This document shows positions 8,885 to 20,432 of a stretch of DNA of 64,000 nucleotides, piece by piece. How positions within the stretch are numbered: position 1 is the stretch's first letter; each line of letters starts with the position of its first letter. The stretch comes from Alteromonas sp. C1M14. Lineage in GTDB: Bacteria > Pseudomonadota > Gammaproteobacteria > Enterobacterales > Alteromonadaceae. The position numbers were made by a program, and so were the translations under genes. The stretch is from positions 124,001 to 188,000 of the forward strand of contig NZ_JAHKQF010000018.1 in NCBI RefSeq assembly GCF_018860965.1, read 5' to 3'. The notes beneath the pieces were generated by a model. That model was not told the origin of the DNA. It worked only from the letters and a program-made list of their open reading frames with translations, and did no database searches.

Positions 8885-9793
8885 TTAAATGCTCCGCTCT
8901 AGTTTTTTTCTATAAAATTTATTCTTTATTTTCTTATAATATTCATCAATGAAAGTAAAGAAAATATTTGAATCAACTTTTCCACTTAAAGGAAAATCGT
9001 AGTCATTAAGAACTGCATATTTTTTAGAAGAGAAAAATGATTCAATATATTGAATGCTAGTGGTGTCTAACTCTGTCTGCCATGCGTTGATTCTTTTGTT
9101 TTGTCCGTGTTTCTTTTCGACTAATGTATGTTGGCTTTTTGTATATCCTGGTAACTCAAATTTCGAAGAGAGATTCTTTTCGTAATACCCTAGATTGTTT
9201 CCAAACTTTGAAATATTCTCATCTAAATTTTTGATTAGCTCTTCGTAGTAACAAATATCGGATGAACTTTTTGAAACGTACGTATCAATTATATCTAAAT
9301 ATTTAACAAAATGTTTGCAAAAATAATAGGCAGTATTGGGGCCCCATCGTAAATCTTTTATCGAGTTGAATAGAGATCGTGGGTCTCTCATGAGAGGTAA
9401 AATTTTACAAGCGTTCCCAAAATAACGCAGATGTTCGCTTATCCATAATGTATTTTCAGGTGTATGATCTATAACAATTCCATTCTGGATAGATTCAAGA
9501 TCAACTTCATTATAAGCGGCGACTAATCGATAGAATAATTCTGCGATATTACTTGCGTCAATAAACTCATAATGTGGTATCGAAACGTTCCACACTCTAA
9601 ATTTAAATGAATTATTCAAGATTTGACCCAACTTCTCATACGAAATTCTTTTACACTTACTTTTAGCCAGTTCTTCGTATAAGTCATGTAGAAAATGACT
9701 TTCAGGTATTGAGTAAAATCCCAATTTTTCTACGCAGGATTTTGCTAAAAATGTAGTTCCAGATCTTGGGTATGACGCTACAAATATGATCAT
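8885..9793 (-). CDS. PAPS-dependent sulfotransferase
   Basis: The protein is 302 residues long if started at the ATG at 9793. That start gives an ATGA overlap with the preceding wzy-type stop and places the 5'-phosphosulfate-binding loop (S-Y-P-R-S-G-T-T, residues 7-14) at the very N-terminus, as in the family; a longer in-frame extension exists but is unlikely. A 3'-phosphate-binding segment, L-M-R-D-P-R-S, lies near residues 131-137. It would transfer sulfate from PAPS to the nascent polysaccharide, probably before export. Its position inside the Wzx/Wzy operon points to a sulfated exopolymer, a trait common in marine bacteria. Confidence 0.85.
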   Translation of the reverse strand: MIIFVASYPRSGTTFLAKSCVEKLGFYSIPESHFLHDLYEELAKSKCKRISYEKLGQILNNSFKFRVWNVSIPHYEFIDASNIAELFYRLVAAYNEVDLESIQNGIVIDHTPENTLWISEHLRYFGNACKILPLMRDPRSLFNSIKDLRWGPNTAYYFCKHFVKYLDIIDTYVSKSSSDICYYEELIKNLDENISKFGNNLGYYEKNLSSKFELPGYTKSQHTLVEKKHGQNKRINAWQTELDTTSIQYIESFFSSKKYAVLNDYDFPLSGKVDSNIFFTFIDEYYKKIKNKFYRKKLERSI

Positions 9794-10908
9794 CGCTGAC
9801 TCCTGATACTTCTCTCTATAAAAAGAAATAATAACAGCATAAACGTCACGTTCACTATCATATTTCCTACTAGCATGGGAATCAAAAATATAGAAAATAT
9901 AAATAACTTTGTTTTCATCTTTCTGATTATGAGATACCAAATAGTAAAGTAAATTGTGGCTCCTAAAAAGCCGATTTCAGCTATCTTCCTAACGTAATCG
10001 TTGTGAGGGTCCGTAATCATCCAGTGGAAGTAGTAATTAGGATAAGACATGGTTCCGATGCCAAGTCCAAAATAGTGATTCCAGGTTGGATGATGTAATA
10101 GGCTATCTATTATTGCGTACCAATAAGTTATACGCCAAACAAGAGATGTATCATTACCGAAAGCTCTCTTTGCTGAGCGGGATTCAATTTCACCCAAGTT
10201 CACGGAATTGAATTTTTCAAATATAAGTGATAATGGCTGTGTGTCTTTCAATACCCAAATTAGAATTGCAATGAAAATACTGACTATTAAAAATTTAGGT
10301 ATACTTTTTCTAAAATTATAAAGAAGAAGTGTTAAACACGTTGAAATAATTCCGCCAGATGAGTTTGACAGTAATATTAAAAGTAGTAATAGGCCTATAG
10401 TAGTCTTTTCAGTAATGTTTCTAGCACCTCGGACTAGTAATATGTATGCAATCATTAAATTACAAGCATAGGCTAGGTGGTTAGGGTGTGGGAAAATTGA
10501 AGTAAATCTACCGTGATACATTAATATAGGATAAAGTATCAGTGTACAAATAACTAGTTTTGAAAATATTTCTATTAATGAATCAATACTTTCATTATCT
10601 AACTTTTTAATAATTACAGTGTATATAAGTATAAAAGCAAAGTTACGTAATATTTCTTCGAGTAAAAGGCTGAGATTGGAACCATTAATAAATCCAAAAA
10701 TTAAATTAACAAAAAGAAATGCAGTTAAAAGTATTGTAATACTGTTTAATTTTATGGTTTTGTTTTTTAATGTATATAGTAATGCTATAAGCAATCCTGC
10801 TAAAATAGCTAATCCCTGTGATATTAGACTTATTCCTAGTACTAGAAAAAAAGATAGTATTAAACTTCTTTGCTCTGTTATAACTAAAATTGAAGTGGCT
10901 TTTTTCAT
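9790..10908 (-). CDS. O-antigen polymerase/ligase family (Wzy-like) protein
   Basis: This 372-residue protein has about ten hydrophobic segments and one larger extracytoplasmic loop (about residues 215-300) containing R-I-T-Y-W and the H-N-D-Y motif typical of the Wzy_C/O-antigen ligase family. In this context it is more likely the polymerase of the repeat unit than an O-antigen ligase, because flippase and chain-length regulator are encoded alongside; that choice is inference. It overlaps the upstream propeller-like gene and the downstream sulfotransferase gene by 4 nt each. Confidence 0.82.
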   Translation of the reverse strand: MKKATSILVITEQRSLILSFFLVLGISLISQGLAILAGLLIALLYTLKNKTIKLNSITILLTAFLFVNLIFGFINGSNLSLLLEEILRNFAFILIYTVIIKKLDNESIDSLIEIFSKLVICTLILYPILMYHGRFTSIFPHPNHLAYACNLMIAYILLVRGARNITEKTTIGLLLLLILLSNSSGGIISTCLTLLLYNFRKSIPKFLIVSIFIAILIWVLKDTQPLSLIFEKFNSVNLGEIESRSAKRAFGNDTSLVWRITYWYAIIDSLLHHPTWNHYFGLGIGTMSYPNYYFHWMITDPHNDYVRKIAEIGFLGATIYFTIWYLIIRKMKTKLFIFSIFLIPMLVGNMIVNVTFMLLLFLFIERSIRSQR

Positions 10909-11948
10909 AGTGTTATATACGCCGCTTGTACAGAATTTTCACTTATCGGATAGTTGAAATATAATCTCTTGCCATCGTCCGAAAAAGAGGGGTTTAGGTG
11001 GTAAAAATGTTCCCATACTAGATCATCGAAGTTATTTGAAAATACAGTCTCACATTCGAAGTTAGACATTTTACATAGTTTTATATAAATTATTTCGCTG
11101 TAATAGGCGCTATCAGTTGCTACTAGGTCTGAAGAAATATCAAAATGATTTACTTGCAAATTAATTTTTTCAGAGCTCTCAAAGTCTAAATCAACTTTTG
11201 TTAAGAAATTATCTACTCCACCATACACACCATCTTTGGCTATAAGATAATGTATCATTAAGTCCCTTTTGATAATCGATTTTCCATCATATTTTGCTAG
11301 ATATTGAGTTTTAGTTTTCCCTATCATCAAATCAACGCGAAAGAATATACTGTTTCCATCCTCTGAAAATTTTAGATTCCATACATCTTTTAATTTACAT
11401 TTTTCATCATCTAAGCAAAATTTAGCTTCCAAATCTTTGTAGGATATTATTAAACTTTCATCTTTCTCTAGAATACTGTAGACGTAAATTCCCGGTGAGT
11501 TAGTAGCTGAGTGGAAATCTTTTTTAACTAGTATTTTGTTTTTTGCGTTTATTAGACCTAGTTTTCCGTCGATTTCAGCTTTCAATTCGCTCTTATCGAT
11601 ATCGAATATTTTTATGGTTTGATAACCATCTTGATAAACGATAGTGTTTTCATCATTCCAGTATTGTCGAGCGCCATTGTGAGGGTCTACTAAGCTAACT
11701 GGAATGATGTTATTAAATTTTTCAATCATATTTTTCTTATTATAGATACGGATTGCACCAGTTCTATCTTCTTCATCTATTTCAAGGTACATAATCTTTT
11801 CTTTACTCGGACTTTCTGGACTAACTGTGTATGAACCAAAGACACAATTGTTATAACTTCCGCAAGGTAAGACCTTTATTTTGTCTTCACTCATTACAAA
11901 TTTTATGGAAATTAAAAATAACACAATAACTATAAATATAATTTTCAT
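10905..11948 (-). CDS. Exported beta-propeller-like protein of unknown function
   Basis: This 347-residue protein is first in the seven-gene minus-strand operon. Residues 1-20 form a hydrophobic signal sequence ending V-M-S. The rest shows repeated short blocks of the kind seen in TolB/WD40-like propellers (D-P-H-N-G-A-R-Q-Y-W, S-E-D-G-N-S-I-F-F, S-D-D-G-K-R-L-Y-F), spaced at irregular intervals. I do not recognise a specific family. The 4-nt overlap with the polymerase gene makes translational coupling likely. A periplasmic role tied to polymer synthesis or secretion is a guess from position only. Confidence 0.6.
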   Translation of the reverse strand: MKIIFIVIVLFLISIKFVMSEDKIKVLPCGSYNNCVFGSYTVSPESPSKEKIMYLEIDEEDRTGAIRIYNKKNMIEKFNNIIPVSLVDPHNGARQYWNDENTIVYQDGYQTIKIFDIDKSELKAEIDGKLGLINAKNKILVKKDFHSATNSPGIYVYSILEKDESLIISYKDLEAKFCLDDEKCKLKDVWNLKFSEDGNSIFFRVDLMIGKTKTQYLAKYDGKSIIKRDLMIHYLIAKDGVYGGVDNFLTKVDLDFESSEKINLQVNHFDISSDLVATDSAYYSEIIYIKLCKMSNFECETVFSNNFDDLVWEHFYHLNPSFSDDGKRLYFNYPISENSVQAAYITL

Positions 11949-12383
11949 GGTTCTTGGTCCTACAGGCTATACCGTGAGTTCCGATTCCAAAGTGCTTCGA
12001 AAATACTCATGAGGATATGTTGATCTGATTATGAGGGTATGAAAATACGTTCATCCAAAACCATCCTTTGGTATCTATTCAGTACTATCTAGAAGAGGTG
12101 AGAAAACGATTGGTATTGTACTGTAGCTTAGTGACAACTCCATGAATCACCATACTGGTGCTGGTGCACCAGCGCGTAACTATACCGTATTTGCGTTTAA
12201 TTCATAGTGAAACCAGTATTCTACTTGGTTTCTAGCGCTAAGCGCCTGCTTTGATAGTCACTTTCACCGTTTTATCGAATATACCCAACTAAGATATTCA
12301 AAAATGCACATTGTTAGTGCAAGGCCAGTGCCACTTTTCAAAGGTTGTGTAAAGCCGCTTTCAGCTTCTTGTAAACCATACCA
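11949..12383. other. Intergenic region between EPS operon and LacI-type gene, with inverted repeats
   Basis: No convincing gene is seen. The stretch must carry the promoter of the minus-strand EPS operon. It contains a perfect 14-bp palindrome, GCTGGTGCACCAGC, at 12160-12173, an inverted repeat GAAACCA/TGGTTTC at 12209-12232, and TAGCGCTA at about 12233-12240. I did not find a JUMPstart-like sequence. Confidence 0.5.
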
Positions 12384-13403
12384 CTAAGTCGACTTTCGAG
12401 TAGAGCTTCGTACAATTAGCGACGGTTTTACCAAAAATTCTTTTGCTTCAAAACCTGGATTGTTTTCTATCATGCCTAGCAGTTTTTTGGCGGCTAGCTT
12501 AGCCATAGCCGTTACTGGCCGGCGCAGTGTGGTAAGGGGGGGGATTACTCGCGAAGCCCATAGGTCGTCGTCAAAACCCGCTACACATAAATCTTCGGGA
12601 ATTCGAATACCCAGTTCGTAGGCCACTTTTAGTACGCCAGCTGCCATTTCGTCGTTGTTGGCAAAAATTACTTCAGGTGGGTTATCTTGGCTAAGTAGGG
12701 CACGGCCACATCGTAATCCGCTTTCGTAGTAATTATTGCCTAGTACCACGCGATTATCGGGCAAAGTAATACCTAAATGGGCTAAAGTGTCGCGAAATCC
12801 CTCCAGTCGCTCTACCGACGAATAATAGTCGTTTGGCCCGCTTATAACGGCGATGTCAGAAAGCCCTAACGACACCAAATACCGTGCAAGTTCGCCAACA
12901 GCGGCGCGATCATCAGACACTACCATATGTTCGGGGTCGTCCAACTTCACGCAGGTCATGCTTACATAATGAATTTCGTTTAGTTTTAGCGCGTCGGCTA
13001 AGGGTTTACTTTCAGAAACCGGCGGTAACAGTATTAAACCGTCTATGTTCGACCTTTTTACAAAGTTTAGGCAGTTTTCCACAAATTCTGGGGTATTGTA
13101 ATTACAGGGGTGCACTACCAGTTCGTAGCCTTTGTCTGAAGACACACTAACCACGCCACGCTGCACTTGGTCGATGTACAACGAATTGGGGTTGTCGTAA
13201 ACCAATCCCAGTAAATATGAACGGCTAGCGGCCAGTCCGCGGGCTTGTTTGTCAGGAGAAAAGCCCAGTTCGGCTATCACTTCCTGTACTTTGGTAAGGG
13301 TTTTTGGGCCTACGCTGCCAGTACCGTTAATTACACGGGATACAGTGCGTTTAGACACACCCGAAAGGCGCGCAACATCGTTAATGGTAGGGCGTTTGTC
13401 CAT
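12384..13403 (-). CDS. LacI family transcriptional regulator
   Basis: The protein is 339 residues from the ATG at 13403; a GTG three codons upstream is the alternative start. The N-terminal helix-turn-helix reads T-I-N-D-V-A-R-L-S-G-V-S-K-R-T-V-S-R-V-I-N and is followed by the hinge and a periplasmic-binding-protein-like sensor domain, with the conserved A-N-N-D-E-M-A-A-G-V and D-D-x-W-A-S near the C-terminal side. Such regulators usually respond to sugars. No transporter or catabolic operon lies next to it, so the target is unknown; it stands alone between the EPS locus and the thiamine operon. Confidence 0.88.
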   Translation of the reverse strand: MDKRPTINDVARLSGVSKRTVSRVINGTGSVGPKTLTKVQEVIAELGFSPDKQARGLAASRSYLLGLVYDNPNSLYIDQVQRGVVSVSSDKGYELVVHPCNYNTPEFVENCLNFVKRSNIDGLILLPPVSESKPLADALKLNEIHYVSMTCVKLDDPEHMVVSDDRAAVGELARYLVSLGLSDIAVISGPNDYYSSVERLEGFRDTLAHLGITLPDNRVVLGNNYYESGLRCGRALLSQDNPPEVIFANNDEMAAGVLKVAYELGIRIPEDLCVAGFDDDLWASRVIPPLTTLRRPVTAMAKLAAKKLLGMIENNPGFEAKEFLVKPSLIVRSSTRKST

Positions 13404-13553
13404 AGTTACCACTTAGTTTTTATGGGCGGTTCATTAGCGCCATATGCTACTTTTGCTATTGCGTTTTGGCAGTGCAACAGGTGTAGCGTAAGTGTAGCCT
13501 CTTCTTTTGTGGCATAACAATGATAAATGCGCCAAACAGCGTGTTATTGGGGT

Positions 13554-14675
13554 TTATACCTCGCAGCCAAAACCCGGTAACCAGTCGCGCCATACTACTT
13601 CTAAACCGCTTTGGGTAATGGCTTGGGTCACTTCTGTTACGCTTCGGGTATCTTCGGTAGAAAATTGCGCTAACGCCGCTGAAGGCTCGCTGTATCCGCC
13701 AGGTTGAGTCTGCGACGCCGCCGACATGGTGGTAATAGCCAGCGGCACCACATTGTCACGAAACCAAGGGCTTTCGCGGGTAGATAAGCTTAGTTCGGCG
13801 TCGGGTAAAAACACCCGATAAGCGCATATTAGCTGTACTAATTGTTTGTCGGTAATGGCGCTTACCGCGTCAATGCCACCACCGCTACACGGGCGAATTC
13901 GAGGGAACGACACCGACACTCGGCTTTGCCAGTAGGTGTTTTGAATGCGTTCGCTATGCAGCGCAGTAAAGGCGCTGTCGGTGCGCCAGTCTGACAGCCC
14001 CAGCAGGGCACCTAACCCAATTTTTTTCATTCCGGCTTTACCTAACCGGTCGGGGGTATCTAGCCGATAGCTAAAATCCTGCTTGTTCCCCCGTAAATGA
14101 TAATGACCATAACGTTGGGGGTGATAGGTTTCTTGATACACCAGCACGCTATTTACTCCCAACTGCTTTAACGCGCGATAATCGCAGGTATCAAGGGGTT
14201 GCACTTCCATGGCAACAAAGCTGAAGTGAGGGGTGATGGCCGGTAAAATTTCTCGAAAATACGCCATGCCCGCTTTGGTTTCATGTTCGCCGGTTACCAA
14301 TAACACCGAATCGAACCCCATGGCTTTAATGGCCGCGACTTCGTTTGCCACCGCCTGTTTGTCTAATTTTGTTCGTTTTATACGGTTACTCATGGTAAAG
14401 CCGCAATAGGTGCACTCGTTGGCGCACAAATTAGACAAATACAGTGGCACGAATAACGACACCGTATTACCAAAACGTTGCCGCGTAATTTTTTTGGCTT
14501 TTAAGGCTAGGGTTTCTAGGTAAGGTTCGCCAGCAGGAGAAATCAACGCCAAAAAATCTTCCCAGGTGGGGCGAGGGGATGCTAATGCGGCGCGAACCTG
14601 TTGTGAGGTTTTGCTGTACAGTTTAAGGCGAATGTCGTCCCAGTTTTGCGCCAGCATGTGTTGGGCTACTGTCAT
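13554..14675 (-). CDS. thiH: 2-iminoacetate synthase ThiH
   Basis: This 373-residue radical-SAM enzyme cleaves tyrosine to dehydroglycine (2-iminoacetate) and p-cresol for thiazole formation. The [4Fe-4S] cysteines are C84, C88 and C91 (CANECTYC). The S-A-M domain continues with L-L-V-T-G-E-H and V-S-F-P-R-I-R-P segments characteristic of ThiH rather than of ThiO (the oxygen-using glycine oxidase). It is the last gene of the thiamine operon and overlaps thiG by 4 nt. Length is normal (E. coli 377 aa). Confidence 0.95.
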   Translation of the reverse strand: MTVAQHMLAQNWDDIRLKLYSKTSQQVRAALASPRPTWEDFLALISPAGEPYLETLALKAKKITRQRFGNTVSLFVPLYLSNLCANECTYCGFTMSNRIKRTKLDKQAVANEVAAIKAMGFDSVLLVTGEHETKAGMAYFREILPAITPHFSFVAMEVQPLDTCDYRALKQLGVNSVLVYQETYHPQRYGHYHLRGNKQDFSYRLDTPDRLGKAGMKKIGLGALLGLSDWRTDSAFTALHSERIQNTYWQSRVSVSFPRIRPCSGGGIDAVSAITDKQLVQLICAYRVFLPDAELSLSTRESPWFRDNVVPLAITTMSAASQTQPGGYSEPSAALAQFSTEDTRSVTEVTQAITQSGLEVVWRDWLPGFGCEV

Positions 14676-15445
14676 GATAATGCCCCTAAAAAATCGGTAA
14701 TGGGGCTAGAGGCGTCGGCGGTACTACGTTGGCTGGCCGTGCCCGCTAAAAAAGCCTGCCTTCCACACGCTACGGCACGGGCAAACGCATAGGCCATGTT
14801 AGCCGGGTCTCTAGCGGTGGCGATGGCGGTATTCACCAACACGGCGTCGGCGCCCAGTTCCATGGCAGCGCAGGCATCGCTAGGCTTGCCAATACCGGCA
14901 TCAACAATTACCGGCACCGTGGCTTGCTCTATAATGATACGTAAGAAGTCGATGGTGCGTAGGCCTTGGTTAGAACCAATAGGTGCACCAAGCGGCATTA
15001 CCGCAGCGCAACCCGCATCTTGCAGTCGGCGGCATAAAACGGGGTCGGCACTGCAATAAGGCAATACATGAAAGCCTTCTTTTACCAATACCTCTGCCGC
15101 TTTTAAGGTTTCGATGGGGTCGGGTAGTAAATACCGTTGATCGGGGTGAATTTCTAGTTTTAGCCAAGAGGTGCCCAACAGTTCTCGGGCTAATCGTGCG
15201 GCGTAAATGGCTTCGTCGACATTGGCCGCGCCCGAGGTGTTCGGCAGCAGGGTGACAGGCAATGAGCGTAAAATTGTTAATGTGGGGTCGGCTTGCTTAG
15301 CGGTGTTATTTACGCGTTTAAGGGCAAGAGTAACCAGTTGGCTTTCGCTGGCTTCAATCGCCGCTTGCATAATGTCAGGGCGGCTAAATTTGCCGGTGCC
15401 GGTAAGTAACCGCGAACGAAAGGTTGTATTGGCGATGGTAAGCAT
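14672..15445 (-). CDS. thiG: Thiazole synthase ThiG
   Basis: The 257-residue TIM-barrel enzyme assembles the thiazole phosphate ring from DXP, dehydroglycine and ThiS-thiocarboxylate. The Schiff-base lysine is K96 in [14 protein letters not shown] and A-V-L-V-N-T-A-I are the phosphate-binding parts. The ATG at 15445 is preferred over the in-frame codon at 15463 because an AGGAGGG ribosome-binding site lies about 8 nt upstream and the protein then begins where known ThiG proteins do. It is 4 nt from the thiS stop and 4 nt overlapping with thiH. Confidence 0.95.
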   Translation of the reverse strand: MLTIANTTFRSRLLTGTGKFSRPDIMQAAIEASESQLVTLALKRVNNTAKQADPTLTILRSLPVTLLPNTSGAANVDEAIYAARLARELLGTSWLKLEIHPDQRYLLPDPIETLKAAEVLVKEGFHVLPYCSADPVLCRRLQDAGCAAVMPLGAPIGSNQGLRTIDFLRIIIEQATVPVIVDAGIGKPSDACAAMELGADAVLVNTAIATARDPANMAYAFARAVACGRQAFLAGTASQRSTADASSPITDFLGALS

Positions 15446-15449
15446 GGTT

Positions 15450-15650
15450 TTACCCTCCTGCAACCAGAGTGAAAATATCGACGTTATCTTGTTCAGTAAG
15501 CTGGTAATTGGCCCAGTCTGAACGGGGAATAATGGTGTGGTTTACGGCCACCGCTAGCGTGTCTAGGTTGCTGTTGTATTCACGCACTACATCTACCAGT
15601 GTGGCTTGGCCGGGCAACATCATTGGGTTGCCATTACAGTTAATTTCCAT
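15450..15650 (-). CDS. thiS: Sulfur-carrier protein ThiS
   Basis: This is a 66-residue ubiquitin-fold protein ending in the obligatory Gly-Gly (LVAGG), which is adenylated by ThiF and converted to a thiocarboxylate. The frame extends upstream, but the ATG at 15650 gives the canonical length (E. coli 66 aa) and an N-terminus M-E-I-N-C-N-G, so it is preferred. The first 11 bp overlap the 3' end of thiF. Confidence 0.93.
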   Translation of the reverse strand: MEINCNGNPMMLPGQATLVDVVREYNSNLDTLAVAVNHTIIPRSDWANYQLTEQDNVDIFTLVAGG

Positions 15651-16392
15651 GGGTGTCTCTACATACATGACAGGCCGGATCCCGGCCAACATTAAACGTG
15701 CGCAGGGTTAGGGTGTCGGCGTCAAACCGGTGCAGCTGTCCCCATTGAACGGGGGCAATATCAGTTAGATAATTTAATGCCAGCATGGCCTGAAACTGCC
15801 CCGCCATGGCGACTACCGGGCTATAAATACCCATGTCTGTGCAATTAGTGTGGTGGCTAACCGAGGCACTTAAACAGGCATAACAGCCGTGGGGCTCCCC
15901 TGGCTTAATTGGCATTACTGTCGACACAAAACCACTGGCTGCAGCCGTAATTAAGGGTAAATCATACTGGTAGCAAAAACGGTTAATGCTCAGCCTGCCT
16001 TCTACGTTGTCGGTGCAATCAATAATGATGCTGCAAGTAAGCAAGTGCTTACTTAGTTGATTGTCGATAACGCGGGTTTTAAAGGTTTTTATACGGCATT
16101 CGCTATGCAAAACCTGTAGCCGTTGTTTTGCTGCCTCTACCTTTGCCATGCCAATACTTGCTTCGTCAAAAAGCCACTGACGGGGCAAATTACTAAGTTC
16201 TACGTTGTCGTCGTCAATAAGCAGTAAGTTACCTATCCCGGCCCCAATAAGGGCAGCACCAACCTGATGCCCTAAACCGCCTACACCAAAGATGGCCACG
16301 GTGGCGTGTTTTAGGGCTTGCTGTCGGTGTTCGTCCATGTTTTCTAGCAGCAAATGTCGGCTATAACGAGAATATTCATCAGCACGTAGCAT
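15640..16392 (-). CDS. thiF: ThiS adenylyltransferase ThiF
   Basis: This is a 250-residue E1-like enzyme. The nucleotide-binding loop G-V-G-G-L-G lies at 36-41. The structural zinc pairs are C170/C173 (C-Y-A-C) and C241/C244 (C-H-V-C). C184 in H-T-N-C-T-D-M-G corresponds to the cysteine that forms the acyl-disulfide with ThiS in E. coli. These features favour ThiF over the MoeB paralogue, as does the position between thiDE and thiS. Its start overlaps thiDE by 14 bp. Confidence 0.93.
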   Translation of the reverse strand: MLRADEYSRYSRHLLLENMDEHRQQALKHATVAIFGVGGLGHQVGAALIGAGIGNLLLIDDDNVELSNLPRQWLFDEASIGMAKVEAAKQRLQVLHSECRIKTFKTRVIDNQLSKHLLTCSIIIDCTDNVEGRLSINRFCYQYDLPLITAAASGFVSTVMPIKPGEPHGCYACLSASVSHHTNCTDMGIYSPVVAMAGQFQAMLALNYLTDIAPVQWGQLHRFDADTLTLRTFNVGRDPACHVCRDTHGN

Positions 16393-17851
16393 GGTTTATC
16401 CTTTTTTGTAGTGCCATCGTGGTGGCTTCGGGAGTCGCACTTTCAGTAATGGCGGTAACCACAGCCACACTGTTAACTTTACAGGCCAATACCTCGTCTA
16501 AATTACTGCTGTTAATGCCTCCAATGGCAACGGTTGGAATGTCGCCACATAACGCAGCGTAGGCCTTCAGTCGGTTAGGCCCTTGGGGCAAAGACGGCAT
16601 CGTTTTGGTGCGGGTGGGGTAAACATGGCCAAGGGCAATGTAAGACGGTTTAAGGGTAATGGCCCTGCACAATTCGGCGTAGCCGTGGGTCGATACCCCT
16701 AGCCGTAGTCCGGCCCTAGCAATGTGCTCGGTATTGGCTTGAGATAAATCTTCTTGCCCTAGGTGCACCCCAAATGCGCCATGTTCTATGGCCAATTGCC
16801 AGTGATCATTAATAAACAACTGGGTACTGTAGCGAGCGCACAAGGCTACGGCTTGCTTAATGGTACGACTTAGCTCGCGTTGCACCGTTGATGCTGTGGT
16901 TTTAATACGTAGTTGAATAATGCGAACACCCAGCGGCAACAACCGGGCTAACCATTCAATACTGTTTACCACTGGGTATAAGCCCGGCGATGCATAGCGT
17001 AAACGGGCAAAATTAAGCGCCGGGTTTGCAGCAAAAAAGCCACGGTAAACCGCCGGATAGTCGCTAAGAGCTGGCGGGCAGGGCACATAACTGGTCACGG
17101 CTTTGTGTTGATCTATCTTTTGCGCTACGCCATATGCACCGGCTATTTTGGCCTCGGCAATACAAACGGCATCTTCCACGGGGTAATCGCACGCTAAGGC
17201 GCCGGCGACGGCGCTAGCCAGCAAGCAGCCCGAGCCTCGTAACGAAAACGGTTGGCGATGCTGATGAACATAATGCCAACAGGTTTCGTGCTGATAAAGG
17301 GTGTCGAACACCTGGCTGTTGTTATCGCGATGACCGCCTTTTACCAATACCTGTTGGCAGCCAAACCCAAGTAAATTGTGCGCCGCTTGCCACTGTTGTT
17401 TGGCCGAATTTACAGGCATACCCGTTAGGGCGCTAAGCTCGTGTAGGTTGGGGGTAAGTAAGGTAGTGTGTACCAACAATGCGCAAATACTATCAAAAGA
17501 CAATGCGCCTAATACCCCGCCACTACTGGATTTTTGAATAGGATCCCATACCACCGGAACGTTGGGGTACAAGCGCAAGTGTTTAACTATCATTGCTGCT
17601 TGTTCGTCGTTGGCTAAAGCGCCTATTTTTATTGCCCGAAGCCCCGCGCCAGAAAACGCGCATTCTAGCTGTTGCCGAAACAACGCTTGGGGCACGGCGG
17701 TTACTCCCTGTGTGCCAGAATGTGATTGGGCCGACACCAAGGTGCATACCGTGGCGGTATGCAATTGGCCATCGTTATTCGCGCGCACATCTTGGGCTAT
17801 CCCCGCACCACCACTGCTGTCAATGCCGCCAATCATCAGAACCGTTTTCAT
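16379..17851 (-). CDS. thiDE: Bifunctional HMP(-P) kinase / thiamine-phosphate synthase ThiDE
   Basis: This 490-residue fusion has two enzymes. Residues 1 to about 255 are ThiD (M-I-G-G-I-D-S-S-G-G-A-G-I at the N-terminus, a ribokinase-type R-G-S-G-C-L-L-A-S-A anion hole near 211), which phosphorylates hydroxymethylpyrimidine phosphate. Residues about 285-490 are ThiE, with I-I-Q-L-R-I-K, F-I-N-D-H-W, G-V-H-L-G-Q-E-D, G-V-S-T-H-G, the pyrophosphate loop Y-P-T-R-T-K and A-I-G-G-I-N. The latter couples the pyrimidine and thiazole. It lies 3 nt after thiC. Fused thiDE genes are known in gammaproteobacteria. Confidence 0.93.
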   Translation of the reverse strand: MKTVLMIGGIDSSGGAGIAQDVRANNDGQLHTATVCTLVSAQSHSGTQGVTAVPQALFRQQLECAFSGAGLRAIKIGALANDEQAAMIVKHLRLYPNVPVVWDPIQKSSSGGVLGALSFDSICALLVHTTLLTPNLHELSALTGMPVNSAKQQWQAAHNLLGFGCQQVLVKGGHRDNNSQVFDTLYQHETCWHYVHQHRQPFSLRGSGCLLASAVAGALACDYPVEDAVCIAEAKIAGAYGVAQKIDQHKAVTSYVPCPPALSDYPAVYRGFFAANPALNFARLRYASPGLYPVVNSIEWLARLLPLGVRIIQLRIKTTASTVQRELSRTIKQAVALCARYSTQLFINDHWQLAIEHGAFGVHLGQEDLSQANTEHIARAGLRLGVSTHGYAELCRAITLKPSYIALGHVYPTRTKTMPSLPQGPNRLKAYAALCGDIPTVAIGGINSSNLDEVLACKVNSVAVVTAITESATPEATTMALQKRINHATC

Positions 17852-17854
17852 TAA

Positions 17855-19945
<2,091 letters not shown>

Positions 19946-20159
19946 GTTCTGCAATTACTATAAGCGTTGTTAACGGGTAAAAACAAGCCTTGTTTAAGCA
20001 ATGGTATAAGCTATTAGTCTGAATCTATGGCTACTTAGTCGGTGTGTGTCTGGTGCAGGTGGTGGGGTTTTGTTAGCCTGAATGAAAATAATTGCTATTT
20101 CATGGCGTATGGCGTAAAAACACTGCGCCCAGCCCGTCGGCGCAGTAAAGAGAAAAATT
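19946..20159. promoter_or_regulatory. Divergent promoter region between thiC and feoA with possible Fur box
   Basis: The region separates the minus-strand thiamine operon from feoAB. At 20082-20103 it holds ATGAAAATAATTGCTATTTC, an imperfect palindrome resembling a Fur box and placed about 55-80 nt upstream of the feoA start. Iron repression of feoAB is the norm in related bacteria. The assignment rests on similarity by eye only. Confidence 0.5.
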
Positions 20160-20393
20160 ATGACACTTTGGGAATTGCCAGCTCAGCAGCGGGCCACCGT
20201 TGCATCCCTTGCACCAAATCTTCACGCAAAAGTGACAGCCAGATTGGCTGAAATGGGCGTAGAAGCCACTCAAGAAGTCCTTTGCTTGCGTAAAGGCCCG
20301 TGGGGCGGACCTGTCATCATTCAATTAGGCGGTAGCGTGTTTGCCGTTGAAAAAGAGTTAGCGCAACACATTCATGTGCATGCTAGTCACTAA
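20160..20393 (+). CDS. feoA: Ferrous iron transport protein FeoA
   Basis: This 77-residue protein has an SH3-like FeoA fold. The segment A-R-L-A-E-M-G-V is the family's typical R-L-x-x-M-G block, and G-G-P-V-I-I-Q-L-G-G-S-V-F-A-V is the strand pair that follows. It acts in the cytosol as an accessory factor of the FeoB ferrous iron channel. It is followed by feoB 39 nt downstream. Confidence 0.93.
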   Translation: MTLWELPAQQRATVASLAPNLHAKVTARLAEMGVEATQEVLCLRKGPWGGPVIIQLGGSVFAVEKELAQHIHVHASH

Positions 20394-20432
20394 GTAAGCC
20401 TTGCTTTAGCAGTAACAGGAAAGTCTTCTTAT

